This document shows positions 26,170 to 35,014 of a stretch of 64,000 nt of DNA, in pieces. Origin of the DNA: an uncultured Acetatifactor sp. (GTDB taxonomy: Bacteria; Bacillota; Clostridia; Lachnospirales; Lachnospiraceae); contig CAKRUB010000001.1 in assembly GCA_934402375.1 (NCBI GenBank), forward strand, positions 310,001 to 374,000, in the 5' to 3' direction. Under the pieces are notes generated by a model. The model was not told the origin of the DNA, ran no database searches, and saw only the letters and a list, made by a program, of their open reading frames with translations. Every line of letters starts with the position of its first letter. The first letter of the stretch is position 1. Position numbers and translations under genes: made by a program.

Positions 26170-28855
26170 ACCAGTTATCTCCCGTGTGCAGATCGATCTC
26201 AAGCGTCACGGCAAGCTCCGCTGCCGCCTTCATATTCTCCGACAGAATCTTCCGCACCTGTTCCTCTTCCTCTCGTGCAGTCTCAATGACCAGCTCGTCA
26301 TGCACCTGCAAAATCAGCTTCGACTTCAGCCCCGCCTCGCGCAAGGCTCTCCAGACCCGGATCATGGCGATCTTGATAATATCCGCCGCCGTTCCCTGAA
26401 TCGGGGAATTCATTGCGACACGCTCCCCGAAGGAACGCTGCATGAAGTTCGAGGAGGACAGCTCCGGCACCGGTCTGCGCCTGCCGAACATGGTCGTCAC
26501 ATAGCCCATCTCCTTCGCATCTGCAACGAGCTTATCCAGAAATTCCTTCACCTTCGGATAGGTTGTAAAATACTGTTCGATGTATTGCGCCGCTTCCTTC
26601 CTGCTGATGCTCAGATCCTGACTTAAACCGAAGGAGCTGATTCCGTACACGATTCCGAAGTTTACCGCCTTTGCATTCCGCCGCTGCAGATCCGTCACCT
26701 CATCAAACGGCGTGTGGAACACCTTGGACGCCGTGATCCTATGGATGTCCTCATCCATGCGGTACGCCTCGATCAGCTGTTCATCCCCGGACATATGCGC
26801 CAGAACGCGAAGCTCGATCTGGGAATAATCCGCGTCCATAAATTCATAGCCGTCCTTCGGCACAAACACCTTCCGGATGCGTCTTCCCAGCTCCATCCTC
26901 ATCGGGATATTCTGAAGATTCGGCTCCGTCGAGCTGATCCGTCCCGTCGCCGTGATCGTCTGGTTAAAGCTTGTGTGAATCCTCTGATCCGCGCCGATAT
27001 AAGCCGTCAGCCCATCCGCATAGGTGGATTTCAGCTTTGTCAGTGTCCTGTACTCGAGAATATCCTTCACGATCGGATAGTCCCCCGCGAGCTTTTCAAG
27101 GACATCCGCCGCAGTGGAATAGCCGGTCTTCGTCTTCTTTCCGCCTGGGATATTCATCGTCTCAAACAGCACCTCGCCGAGCTGCTTCGGAGAGTTGATA
27201 TTAAAATCCATGCCCGCCTGCTCATGAATCGAATTTTCCAGCTCCCCGATTCTCTCCGCAAGCGCGTCGCCGTATGCCTTGAGCTCCTCCCTGCGAACCT
27301 CCACGCCCTCGCGTTCCATATCATACAATACCAGTGACAACGGCATCTCGATCTCACGCATCAGCCTGTCCATGCCGGTCGCCTGCAGCTTCTCTTCCAG
27401 CACTCCCGCCGCTGCGACTGAGACAAAGGCGTTGTAACAGCAGAAAAGCCTGAATTTCTCCGGCTGCTGCTTTGCCGCCTCCGAAAGGCTCAGCTTTCCG
27501 AGAAGCTCACTCCTGCCGGGAAGCATCCTGCCCAGATGCTCCGAGGCGATTGCCTCCACATCATAATCATTCTTGAGCGGATTCAGAAGATATGCCCCGA
27601 TCAGGATGTCAAAATATCTGTCTGTCCCATCCTGTGCCAGATAGGCATACTGCTTCTTGATGTCAAAGAAGGAGAGACCATGCTTCGCGGACAGCTCACG
27701 CAGCGCTTCCGCCAGCGCGGCGACATCCGCCCCGTCCTCCTCCGGCGACGCCTCCTCAAACAGCGACAGCTGTACATTCTCCGGCTCCCTCACCGCGTAG
27801 AAAAAGGTCTCTGTTCCGCTGCTGAATGCTACTCCGAGCAGCCGTCCCCCCTCTGTCGCAAGGAAAAGTCCGAGTCTCTCGCTTCCGCTCTCCGTGCTCT
27901 TCAGCCTGCCCAGAAGCTCCTGCTGTGTTTTCAGCTCCGTGAAGGAATTTACAAGCTCCTCGCTTTCCTTTCCGGCATCCGCCTTTTCAAAGCGGCTGAG
28001 CATATTCTTGAATTCCAGCTGCTTAAATAACTGATAAGCCTCAGGCGTGTAAAAGTCCTCCGCCCTCGCCGCCTCAAAGTCCAGACTGACATCGCAGTCT
28101 GTCTTTATCGTCGCCAGCGTTTTGCTCAGCTCTGCCAGAGCCTTGTTCTCGATCAGGGATTCGCGGATGCTCTTCTTTGAGATTTCCTCCACATGCGCAT
28201 AGATATTATCCAGCGAGCCGTAAGTTACCATCAGCTCCGTTGCCGTCTTCTGTCCGACCTTGGGCACTCCGGGAATATTGTCCGCGGTATCGCCCATCAG
28301 CGCTTTCAGCTCGATGAACTGTAACGGTGTCACCTCATATGCCTTCCGCACATCCTCGGGATAATAGTCCTCGATCTCTGTCTTTCCCATTTTCGTCTTG
28401 GGAATCCTGATCTTGATATGCTCGTCCGAAATCTGAAGAAGATCTCTGTCTCCCGATACAAGAGCGACCTCAACCCCGGCGCTCTGTGCCTTCTTCGCCA
28501 GCGTGCCGAGAATGTCATCCGCCTCAAGCCCCGCCTGCTCCATGATGACGATGCCCATCGCCCGCAGCACATCCTTCATCACAGGCACCTGCTCGCGCAG
28601 CTCCTCCGGCATGGGCTTTCTCGTTCCCTTATATGCCGCATACATCTCGTGCCGGAAGGTCGGCGCATGGACGTCGAACGCTACCGCGAGATAATCCGGC
28701 TTTTCCTCTTCCAGTATCTTAAACATAATATTCAGGAATCCGTAGACGGCATTGGTATGCAGTCCCTGTGCATTTGTCAGCTCTGGGACTCCGTAAAAGG
28801 CTCTGTTCAGAATGCTGTGTCCGTCGATCAGGACAAGCTTTTTGCGATCACTCAT
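26156..28855 (-). CDS. polA: DNA polymerase I
   Basis: An 899-residue Pol I for repair and lagging-strand maturation. Residues 1-290 are the 5'-3' exonuclease (LVLIDGHSILNRAFYG, DDILGTLA, VSGDRDLLQ). Residues about 300-500 are the 3'-5' exonuclease-like domain without the DxE metal motif at its start, so proofreading is probably lost, as in many Firmicutes. The polymerase domain follows, with DADYSQIELRVLAHMSGD (motif A), RRNAKAVNFGIVYG (motif B) and QVHDELVIE (motif C). GAGGG precedes the ATG at 28855. Confidence 0.96.
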   Translation of the reverse strand: MSDRKKLVLIDGHSILNRAFYGVPELTNAQGLHTNAVYGFLNIMFKILEEEKPDYLAVAFDVHAPTFRHEMYAAYKGTRKPMPEELREQVPVMKDVLRAMGIVIMEQAGLEADDILGTLAKKAQSAGVEVALVSGDRDLLQISDEHIKIRIPKTKMGKTEIEDYYPEDVRKAYEVTPLQFIELKALMGDTADNIPGVPKVGQKTATELMVTYGSLDNIYAHVEEISKKSIRESLIENKALAELSKTLATIKTDCDVSLDFEAARAEDFYTPEAYQLFKQLEFKNMLSRFEKADAGKESEELVNSFTELKTQQELLGRLKSTESGSERLGLFLATEGGRLLGVAFSSGTETFFYAVREPENVQLSLFEEASPEEDGADVAALAEALRELSAKHGLSFFDIKKQYAYLAQDGTDRYFDILIGAYLLNPLKNDYDVEAIASEHLGRMLPGRSELLGKLSLSEAAKQQPEKFRLFCCYNAFVSVAAAGVLEEKLQATGMDRLMREIEMPLSLVLYDMEREGVEVRREELKAYGDALAERIGELENSIHEQAGMDFNINSPKQLGEVLFETMNIPGGKKTKTGYSTAADVLEKLAGDYPIVKDILEYRTLTKLKSTYADGLTAYIGADQRIHTSFNQTITATGRISSTEPNLQNIPMRMELGRRIRKVFVPKDGYEFMDADYSQIELRVLAHMSGDEQLIEAYRMDEDIHRITASKVFHTPFDEVTDLQRRNAKAVNFGIVYGISSFGLSQDLSISRKEAAQYIEQYFTTYPKVKEFLDKLVADAKEMGYVTTMFGRRRPVPELSSSNFMQRSFGERVAMNSPIQGTAADIIKIAMIRVWRALREAGLKSKLILQVHDELVIETAREEEEQVRKILSENMKAAAELAVTLEIDLHTGDNWYEAK

Positions 28856-28870
28856 TTATAACCCTCACAC

Positions 28871-29191
28871 TTACAATAATATCCAGATAACGATGCCGAT
28901 CAGAAGGCAGACTGCGATGATCTCCATGGCGATGCCCAGCCGGATCATCTTGCCGTGAACCCTGATCTTGCGCTTCGTCTCATTCATACGCTGATCCAGC
29001 TCCTTCTGCAGGTCAAAGGCACTGCCGTCCTCCAGTCTCTGCACACCCTCTGTCACAAGAAACTGGATGATAAGCTCCTCCTTGCAGTTTTCACACTGTT
29101 CCATATGCTCACTGAACTTCTTCAGTGTCTGATAGTCCAGCTTATGGTCAATGAAACCGGGTATCAGCTTCTCAAATTCTTTGCAGTCCAT
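28871..29191 (-). CDS. Anti-sigma-type zinc-finger membrane protein
   Basis: A 106-residue protein. It begins MDCKEFEKLIPGFIDHKL and has the HC2 zinc-finger pattern (Cys3, His and CENCKE near residues 29-36) of anti-sigma factors, then a hydrophobic C-terminal helix (IAMEIIAVCLLIGIVIWILL). No sigma factor gene is adjacent; it lies between metY and polA, starting 12 bases after metY. It is probably membrane-anchored with the zinc finger in the cytosol. Whether it binds a sigma factor cannot be told. Confidence 0.75.
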   Translation of the reverse strand: MDCKEFEKLIPGFIDHKLDYQTLKKFSEHMEQCENCKEELIIQFLVTEGVQRLEDGSAFDLQKELDQRMNETKRKIRVHGKMIRLGIAMEIIAVCLLIGIVIWILL

Positions 29192-29202
29192 AAGCTCCCC
29201 TT

Positions 29203-30477
29203 TTAAATCTGCGCAAGCGCCTGCGCGATGTCTGCAATCAGATCCTCCTTGTCCTCAATGCCGCAGCTGATACGGATGAGCTCCGCTGGAACACCCGCCT
29301 CCTTCAGCTGTTCATCCGTCATCTGGCGATGCGTGCTGGACGCGGGATTCAGGCAGCAGGTTCTCGCATCCGCAACATGGGTCTCGATTGCCGCGAGCTT
29401 AAGGCTCTTCATGAAGATGCTGGCAGCCTCTCTGCCGCCCCTGAGACCGAAGGATACGACGCCGCAGCTTCCGTTCGGGAGATATTTCTGCGCCAAATCG
29501 TAATATTTATCCCCGGGCAGCCCGCAGTAATTCACATAGGCAACCTTGTCATGCCCCGCGAGGAATTCTGCGACCGCCTGACCGTTCTCACAATGTCTCT
29601 TCACGCGCACATGCAGGCTCTCCAGACCGAGATTCAGAAGGAAAGCGCTCTGCGGGCTCTGTACCGAGCCGAGGTCTCTCATAAGCTGTACCGTGCATTT
29701 TGTGATAAATGCGCCTGCGTTTCCGAAGCGCTCCACATAGGTCACGCCATGGTAGCTGTCGTCCGGTGTGCACAGCCCCGGATACTTCTCCGCATGCGCC
29801 ATCCAGTCGAATTTTCCGCTGTCAACAATGGCGCCGCCCACCGCCGCACCGTGTCCATCCATATATTTTGTCGTGGAATGCGTCACAATATCCGCTCCCC
29901 ACTCGAAAGGTCTGCAATTAATCGGCGTTGCAAAAGTATTGTCAATGATCAGCGGAACGCCGTGCTCATGCGCGCACTTTGCGAACTTTTCAATGTCCAG
30001 CACCGTCAGCGCCGGATTTGCAATCGTCTCGCCGAACATCGCCTTCGTGTTGTCCTGAAAAGCCGCGTTGATTTCCCCCTCCGTCGCATCGGGACTTACA
30101 AACGTGACATCAACACCCATTCTCTTCATTGTCACGGAGATCAGATTGTAGGTGCCGCCGTAGATTGTGCTGCTCGCAACAATATGATCACCACAGCCGC
30201 AGATATTAAACAGCGCATAGAAATTCGCCGCCTGACCGCTGCCGGTCAGCATTGCCGCCGTGCCGCCTTCAAGCTCCGCAATCTTGGCAGCCACATAATC
30301 ATTGGTCGGGTTCTGCAGTCTGGAGTAAAAATAGCCGCTTGCCTCCAGATCAAAGAGCTTTCCCATATCCTCGCTCGTATCATATTTGAACGTGGTACTC
30401 TGAACGATAGGGATCTGACGCGGTTCCCCGTTTCCCGGGGTGTAACCGCCCTGTACACAGATACTGTTAATCTTCAT
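29203..30477 (-). CDS. metY: O-acetylhomoserine sulfhydrylase (homocysteine synthase)
   Basis: A 424-residue PLP enzyme of the Cys/Met family. It makes homocysteine from O-acetylhomoserine and sulfide. The PLP lysine lies in VTHSTTKYMDGHGA, with SRLQNPTNDY upstream, IIDNTFATPINCRP, and the C-terminal IRISCGIED. The length fits MetY (about 425) better than MetB (about 380). I start at 30477, where GGAG is six bases upstream; the longer frame starts at 30489. It supplies homocysteine to the MetE encoded at 12941. A palindromic candidate operator (30537-30553) lies upstream. Confidence 0.94.
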   Translation of the reverse strand: MKINSICVQGGYTPGNGEPRQIPIVQSTTFKYDTSEDMGKLFDLEASGYFYSRLQNPTNDYVAAKIAELEGGTAAMLTGSGQAANFYALFNICGCGDHIVASSTIYGGTYNLISVTMKRMGVDVTFVSPDATEGEINAAFQDNTKAMFGETIANPALTVLDIEKFAKCAHEHGVPLIIDNTFATPINCRPFEWGADIVTHSTTKYMDGHGAAVGGAIVDSGKFDWMAHAEKYPGLCTPDDSYHGVTYVERFGNAGAFITKCTVQLMRDLGSVQSPQSAFLLNLGLESLHVRVKRHCENGQAVAEFLAGHDKVAYVNYCGLPGDKYYDLAQKYLPNGSCGVVSFGLRGGREAASIFMKSLKLAAIETHVADARTCCLNPASSTHRQMTDEQLKEAGVPAELIRISCGIEDKEDLIADIAQALAQI

Positions 30478-30536
30478 CTTAATCTCCATTCCTGTACTGT
30501 TTTTTACAACGTCACCATGAACTTATCTGTAAAACT

Positions 30537-30553
30537 TATGTATAGCATACATA
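30537..30553. promoter_or_regulatory. Palindromic candidate operator upstream of metY
   Basis: TATGTATAGCATACATA has 7-base perfect arms (TATGTAT and ATACATA) around AGC, about 60 bases before the metY start. Its 17-base size and TA-rich ends recall the MET-box, but the inner bases differ, so the regulator is uncertain. Confidence 0.4.
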
Positions 30554-30613
30554 ATCAAGTATACACATTCGCACGCCAGAATTCAACTGTTTTATGCCCA
30601 TTCAGTGCACAGC

Positions 30614-30652
30614 AAAAACGGGGCAGAATCGGTAAACCCGCATCTGTCCCGT
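30614..30652 (-). terminator. Rho-independent terminator of the amino-acid ABC operon
   Basis: A 10-pair stem (ACGGGGCAGA at 30618-30627 and TCTGTCCCGT at 30643-30652, one G-U), followed on the minus strand by TTTTT. It lies just past the stop of the ATPase gene. Confidence 0.85.
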
Positions 30653-30660
30653 CTCTCATT

Positions 30661-31446
30661 TCAACCCTGTGCATATCTCGAGAGAAATTGTCTCGTGCGC
30701 TCCTCTCTGGGCGCATCGATCACCTGCTTCGCCTCTCCCTGCTCCACGATGACACCATTGTCCATGAAAATGATCTGGTCAGCCACATCCCGCGCAAATG
30801 CCATCTCGTGCGTCACAATCAGCATCGTCGTATGCTGCTCCGCCAGTCCCCGGATGACCCTGAGCACCTCTCCCGTCAGTTCCGGATCCAGCGCCGACGT
30901 CGGTTCGTCAAAGCATAGAATATCCGGCTGCAGGGCAAGAGCCCTCGCAATCGCCACTCTCTGCTGCTGTCCGCCGGAAAGCTGATGCGGGTAATGCTCC
31001 ATCCGCTCCGCAAGCCCCATCTGATCCAGAAGCAGCTTTCCGTGCTCCTCTATCTGCTCCAGTATCTGCTTTTTATTGCTCTTGAAATCCGGTCGTTCCT
31101 TCGCCAGAAGCTGTTCGGCAAGCGTCACATTCTCCAGTGCCGTATACTGCGGAAAAAGATGAAACGCCTGAAAGACCATACCGAAATGCAGCCGTTTCCT
31201 CCGCAGATCCCCCTCCCGTTCCTTCAGCGGTCTCGAGGCGTCGAACAGTGTCTCACCCTTTACAGAGATGGTTCCGGCATCCGGAAACTCCAGGAAATTC
31301 AGGCAGCGCAGAAGCGTCGTCTTTCCTGACCCAGAGGAGCCGATCAGTGCAAGCGCTTTGCCCTCCTCGAGTGTAAAGCTGACATTGTGCAGAACGTCCG
31401 TCTTGTCAAAGCGCTTCTCTATACCCTTTACCTCTAAAAATGCCAT
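30661..31446 (-). CDS. Polar amino-acid ABC transporter ATPase
   Basis: A 261-residue GlnQ-type ATPase. It shows Walker A (LIGSSGSGKTT), Q-loop (MVFQAFHLFP), signature QLSGGQQQRVAIARAL, Walker B (LCFDEPTSALDPE) and H-loop (VTHEMAFARDVAD). The start at 31446 has AGGAG seven bases upstream; a longer frame reaches into the permease. It is the last gene of the importer operon. Substrate class by family: polar or sulfur amino acids such as cystine, though glutamine-type cannot be excluded. Confidence 0.92.
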   Translation of the reverse strand: MAFLEVKGIEKRFDKTDVLHNVSFTLEEGKALALIGSSGSGKTTLLRCLNFLEFPDAGTISVKGETLFDASRPLKEREGDLRRKRLHFGMVFQAFHLFPQYTALENVTLAEQLLAKERPDFKSNKKQILEQIEEHGKLLLDQMGLAERMEHYPHQLSGGQQQRVAIARALALQPDILCFDEPTSALDPELTGEVLRVIRGLAEQHTTMLIVTHEMAFARDVADQIIFMDNGVIVEQGEAKQVIDAPREERTRQFLSRYAQG

Positions 31447-31456
31447 AATCCGTCTC

Positions 31457-32113
31457 CTATCTGAAATAGTCCAGCTTCCGCTCAATGTAGCCGAACAGCA
31501 GCGTCAAAATTCCCACAAATGCCAGATAAAACACTCCCGTGTAGAACAGTGGCCAGGTAAGTCCGTCGGATTTCATGAACGAATATCCGGCGAAGGTCAG
31601 CTCGTAGGCGGCGATAATGCGCGCCAGCGAGGTGTCCTTGACAAGGGTAATGATCTCGTTCGACATCGGCGGCACGATCCGCTTAATCATCTGTAAGAGC
31701 GTCACACGGAAGAAAATCTGCCCCTTCGTCATGCCGAGCACCTGTCCTGCCTCCTGCTGTCCCTTCGGCACACCCTCGATGCCTCCCTTGAAGATCACCG
31801 AGAAATAGCAGGCATAATTCAGTGCAAAGGCAACCACCGTTGCCGTGATTCTTCCTGCCTCGTCACCGCTCCAGATATTATGGTGGAACCACAGTCCCGG
31901 CCCGTAGAAAATGATCAGAAGCTGTAGCATCAGCGGCGTCCCCCTGACAACCCACACGATCAGATCAATCAGGTAGCGCAGCGGACGGAACCGGCTCATG
32001 GCGCCAAACGCCACGAGCAGCCCCAGCGGCAGGGCAAAAACCAGTGTCAATATGAAAATTTCAAAGGTAGTCGCCAGACCACCCAGCAGCGATTGCGTTA
32101 CCGTCCAGATCAT
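31457..32113 (-). CDS. Polar amino-acid ABC transporter permease
   Basis: A 218-residue permease of the HisM/GlnP type. It has about five membrane segments, with the EAA-type loop seen in GVPKGQQEAGQVLGMTKGQ and the N-terminal LLGGLATTFEIFILTLVFAL. It lies between the ATPase and the binding protein. One permease gene suggests a homodimer. Confidence 0.92.
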   Translation of the reverse strand: MIWTVTQSLLGGLATTFEIFILTLVFALPLGLLVAFGAMSRFRPLRYLIDLIVWVVRGTPLMLQLLIIFYGPGLWFHHNIWSGDEAGRITATVVAFALNYACYFSVIFKGGIEGVPKGQQEAGQVLGMTKGQIFFRVTLLQMIKRIVPPMSNEIITLVKDTSLARIIAAYELTFAGYSFMKSDGLTWPLFYTGVFYLAFVGILTLLFGYIERKLDYFR

Positions 32114-32130
32114 TCTCTCAACCTTTCACT

Positions 32131-32919
32131 TTACTTTGCCACAACTACAACCTGTGCATTATTGCAGTATGCATTCGTGCATTCCATGGCGCTCTTCACT
32201 TCATCCGTCAGTGTCATGCCGTTCCATACAACGTCGATATTCTTGGAGTTTAACTCCATCGTCTTTGTATCCCAGTCGATCACGACAAACTTCACTTCCA
32301 CGCCGAGTTCTCCGGCAACCTTCTTCGCCATGTCAGCGTCAAAGCCAATCCACTCATCGGAGCCGTCCTGATAATCCATCGGTGCAAAGTCCGTAATGCC
32401 GACGATCAGGCTTCCCTTTCCCTTGATATATTCCACATCGCTGTCCTCCGATGCGACATACTCGCAGTCAGCCTGCTCAACGAGTGCGTCCTGCACACCG
32501 TAGGTCGTTGCGATTTCCTTCATGGAGCCGTCGGCATAGCTCTTCGCCAGAACCGCATTGATGTAGGAAGCGAGATCCGAGCCCTTTCTGCATCCGACAC
32601 CATACTCCTCTGTCGTCAGTTCATCCGTGTGCGTCAGGTTCGGATAGCTCGTCCCCTCACCGATCATTGCGCCCGCCATCAGAAGATCGATGATCGCAGC
32701 GTCAGAGGTTCCTGCCGCAACCTCCATCAGGGCATCCGCCTGTGAAGCTACGGAATGATATTCAAAGCCCTTATCCTGTGCTGCAGCCTCTCCCGCGCTG
32801 CCGGCTTCCACCGCATACACCATCTTCTTGTCCGCATTCGCCTCGGAAGCTCCGCATCCGGTCAGCATAAGCCCGGAAAGCATTGCCGCCGTAAGTAACA
32901 TAACGATTTTCTTTTTCAT
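32131..32919 (-). CDS. Amino-acid ABC transporter substrate-binding lipoprotein
   Basis: A 262-residue lipoprotein. The signal peptide ends in the lipobox LTGC near residue 22; the mature protein is a family-3 solute-binding protein (LIVGITDFAPMDYQDGSDEW and VEYIKGKGS). The ATG at 32919 has AGGAGG six bases upstream, better than the ATG two codons earlier. It is the first gene of the importer operon, and metY lies beyond the terminator on the same strand. A sulfur amino acid (cystine or methionine) is a reasonable guess from this neighbour, not proven. Confidence 0.92.
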   Translation of the reverse strand: MKKKIVMLLTAAMLSGLMLTGCGASEANADKKMVYAVEAGSAGEAAAQDKGFEYHSVASQADALMEVAAGTSDAAIIDLLMAGAMIGEGTSYPNLTHTDELTTEEYGVGCRKGSDLASYINAVLAKSYADGSMKEIATTYGVQDALVEQADCEYVASEDSDVEYIKGKGSLIVGITDFAPMDYQDGSDEWIGFDADMAKKVAGELGVEVKFVVIDWDTKTMELNSKNIDVVWNGMTLTDEVKSAMECTNAYCNNAQVVVVAK

Positions 32920-32975
32920 AATCATCCTCCTGCCTTTCAGCAATCTGCAAATTTGTTCTGCCAAAACATTTTCAT

Positions 32976-33004
32976 ATTTTACCATGGTAGCACGCTAAAG
33001 TAAA
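32976..33004 (-). promoter_or_regulatory. Promoter of the amino-acid ABC operon
   Basis: On the minus strand TTTACT (32999-33004) and TAAAAT (32976-32981), 17 bases apart, about 55 bases before the lipoprotein start. Confidence 0.5.
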
Positions 33005-33009
33005 TACCC

Positions 33010-33042
33010 AAAAATAAAATCCTTCCGCCGGAAGGATTTTAT
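33010..33042 (-). terminator. Rho-independent terminator of the aldolase gene
   Basis: A perfect 13-pair stem (ATAAAATCCTTCC at 33014-33026, closing at 33030-33042) with a 3-base loop, followed on the minus strand by TTTTGGG. It separates the aldolase gene from the amino-acid operon. Confidence 0.88.
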
Positions 33043-33089
33043 CACTCTTATTTTACAGACTCCTGCCGTTTAGCAGCCGCCTCCTGCTT

Positions 33090-34064
33090 TCAGTCCTGTG
33101 CCACGATCTCCCTGTAGAACTCCGCATAGTCATGGCGCTTCTCCTTTGTAAACTGGATTGCCGCCCTCGGATGCTGGTTGAGCAGTCCCGTCATCAGATA
33201 TTGCAGGTCATAGCCCCAGACAACACCGTCCTCTTTCAGCTTATTCATGTAGGTATCAATAAACTGGATTGCGGGATAAACATTATACTTAGGATTCTTC
33301 AGGAAGCCGAGCAGCAGTTCCATCGCACAGTTGCCCGCGCCTCTTCCCATGGAAGCGTAGGTTGCGTCCAGCCAGTCCACGCCGTCGCCAACCGCCTCGA
33401 TCGTATTTGCAAAGGCAAGCTGCTGGTTGTTATGGGCATGGATGCCGACCTTCTTGCCATACTTCGCTGCAATGTTCAGATACATATCCGCCATGCGCGC
33501 CATCTGCTCCGGATAAATCGCCCCATAGCTGTCCACAATATAAAGTACATCCACCGGTGTCTGACCAAGGATGTCAAGCGCCACCTTCAGGTCACTCTCC
33601 CTCGCATTGGAGATTGCCATGATGTTACAGCTGACCTCATAGCCCTTCTTCGCGGCATCCTCGATCATATCCACCGCCGCCGGAATCGTATTCAGATAAG
33701 TCGCCACACGGATCAGGTCGATCGGGCTGTCCGCCCTCTCGATAATATCCGTCTTATAATCGCAGCGTCCGACATCCGCCATGACTGCGATTTTCAGATC
33801 GGTGGCATTTTCACCGACGATCGCCCGGATGTCCTCGTCCTTCGAGAACTTCCACTTTCCGAACTTGCTCTCATCGAACATCTCTCTGGAAGCCTTATAT
33901 CCGAACTCCATGTAATCAACGCCGGAGCGCAGATTTGCCAGATACAACGCCTTGACAAATTCATCCGTAAAATAAAAATCGTTCACCAGACCGCCGTCGC
34001 GGAGCGTGGCATCCACCACCTTCACATCCGGCCGATAAGCGATCAGACTGGAAATTTCCTTCAT
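33090..34064 (-). CDS. DRE-TIM (HMG-CoA lyase-like) aldolase-domain protein
   Basis: A 324-residue TIM-barrel of the DRE-TIM metallolyase group. VDATLRDGG near residue 17 is the catalytic start and IHAHNNQQLAFAN supplies the metal histidines; MGRGAGNCAMELLL also fits. These enzymes do aldol or Claisen-type cleavage (HMG-CoA lyase, 4-hydroxy-2-oxovalerate aldolase). There is no acyl-acetaldehyde dehydrogenase partner nearby. A good promoter and terminator bracket it, so it is a single-gene unit. The substrate is unknown. Confidence 0.85.
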   Translation of the reverse strand: MKEISSLIAYRPDVKVVDATLRDGGLVNDFYFTDEFVKALYLANLRSGVDYMEFGYKASREMFDESKFGKWKFSKDEDIRAIVGENATDLKIAVMADVGRCDYKTDIIERADSPIDLIRVATYLNTIPAAVDMIEDAAKKGYEVSCNIMAISNARESDLKVALDILGQTPVDVLYIVDSYGAIYPEQMARMADMYLNIAAKYGKKVGIHAHNNQQLAFANTIEAVGDGVDWLDATYASMGRGAGNCAMELLLGFLKNPKYNVYPAIQFIDTYMNKLKEDGVVWGYDLQYLMTGLLNQHPRAAIQFTKEKRHDYAEFYREIVAQD

Positions 34065-34130
34065 AAGTTCTTCACCTCGTATCTCACTCTCAGCAGTGAT
34101 CCGCCTCGGGCGAACCTCATGCTCAAGGAT

Positions 34131-34159
34131 AGTTTAGCAGTTTAAAGTGCAAAAGTCAA
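34131..34159 (-). promoter_or_regulatory. Sigma-A promoter of the aldolase gene
   Basis: On the minus strand TTGACT (34154-34159) and TAAACT (34131-34136), 17 bases apart; the start codon is about 65 bases downstream. Confidence 0.65.
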
Positions 34160-34243
34160 GCAAAACTTGCAAAAAAAGCTTTTAGTATTACGCCTTCTGA
34201 CATATAATACTGTTGTTACTTTCCTGATCGGGGGTTTTATTCC

Positions 34244-35014
34244 ATGAATATTGCAATTATAACCGGCGCTTCCAGTGGTCTCGGCGCAGAATATGTAAGA
34301 CAGCTCGACGCTGCCGGATGCTATAATGAAATCTGGGTCATTGCCAGAAGAAAGGAGCGTCTCACTGCTCTCCAGCGCGAGGTAAAAACCAGACTCCGCC
34401 CTCTCGTCTATGACCTGACGGACAGTCAGTCCTTCTCCCTGCTTTCCGCCCTGTTAAAAAAGCACAAGCCCAACGTCCAGATGCTCATCAACGGCGCCGG
34501 GTTCGGAAAGATCGGCAGCTACCGCGACATATCGGTTGACCAGTGCAGTCAGATGATTGACCTGAACTGCAAGGCTGCTGTCGCACTGACGCAGACAGTG
34601 CTTCCGTACATGCACAGAGGAGGACACATCCTTGAGATCTGCTCCACCGCGTCCTTCCAGCCCTTTCCCTACCTGAATGTCTATTCCGCCTCAAAGGCTT
34701 TTCTGTACCGCTACTCCCTCTCCCTCGGAAGAGAGCTGGCAGGCACAGGCATCGTTGTCACCGCCGTATGCCCGTACTGGATCAAGGACACGGAATTCAT
34801 CGGCACGGCACGGAAGACAAGGGACAGCCACTATATCAACAACTTCGCTTTCTCAACCCGGAAAAAGGATGTTATAAAACGTTCTCTCCGCGCCAGCCAG
34901 AAAGGGCTCGCCGTCTCCACCCCCGGACTCGCCTGCACGGTTCACCACTTCATCTCCAAATTCATACCCTACGGTGTGCTGATGAACCTCTGGAATCGTT
35001 TTCGGAAGCTATAA
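34244..35014 (+). CDS. SDR family NAD(P)-dependent oxidoreductase
   Basis: A 256-residue classical SDR of the DltE/YqjQ-like type. It has the cofactor motif ITGASSGLGAEYVRQL, the structural INGAGFGKIG (an NAG-type motif), and the catalytic STASF plus YSASK. A GGGGG site lies upstream, and TATAAT at 34203-34208 is a possible -10 with a poor -35. Its last bases overlap the end of the radical SAM gene on the other strand by 6. The substrate is unknown. Confidence 0.9.
   Translation: MNIAIITGASSGLGAEYVRQLDAAGCYNEIWVIARRKERLTALQREVKTRLRPLVYDLTDSQSFSLLSALLKKHKPNVQMLINGAGFGKIGSYRDISVDQCSQMIDLNCKAAVALTQTVLPYMHRGGHILEICSTASFQPFPYLNVYSASKAFLYRYSLSLGRELAGTGIVVTAVCPYWIKDTEFIGTARKTRDSHYINNFAFSTRKKDVIKRSLRASQKGLAVSTPGLACTVHHFISKFIPYGVLMNLWNRFRKL

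Noticed and set aside
29329..30918. Plus-strand frame of 529 codons opposite metY and the ABC ATPase gene
   Set aside because: It spans two well-supported minus-strand genes and their terminator, so it is a shadow.
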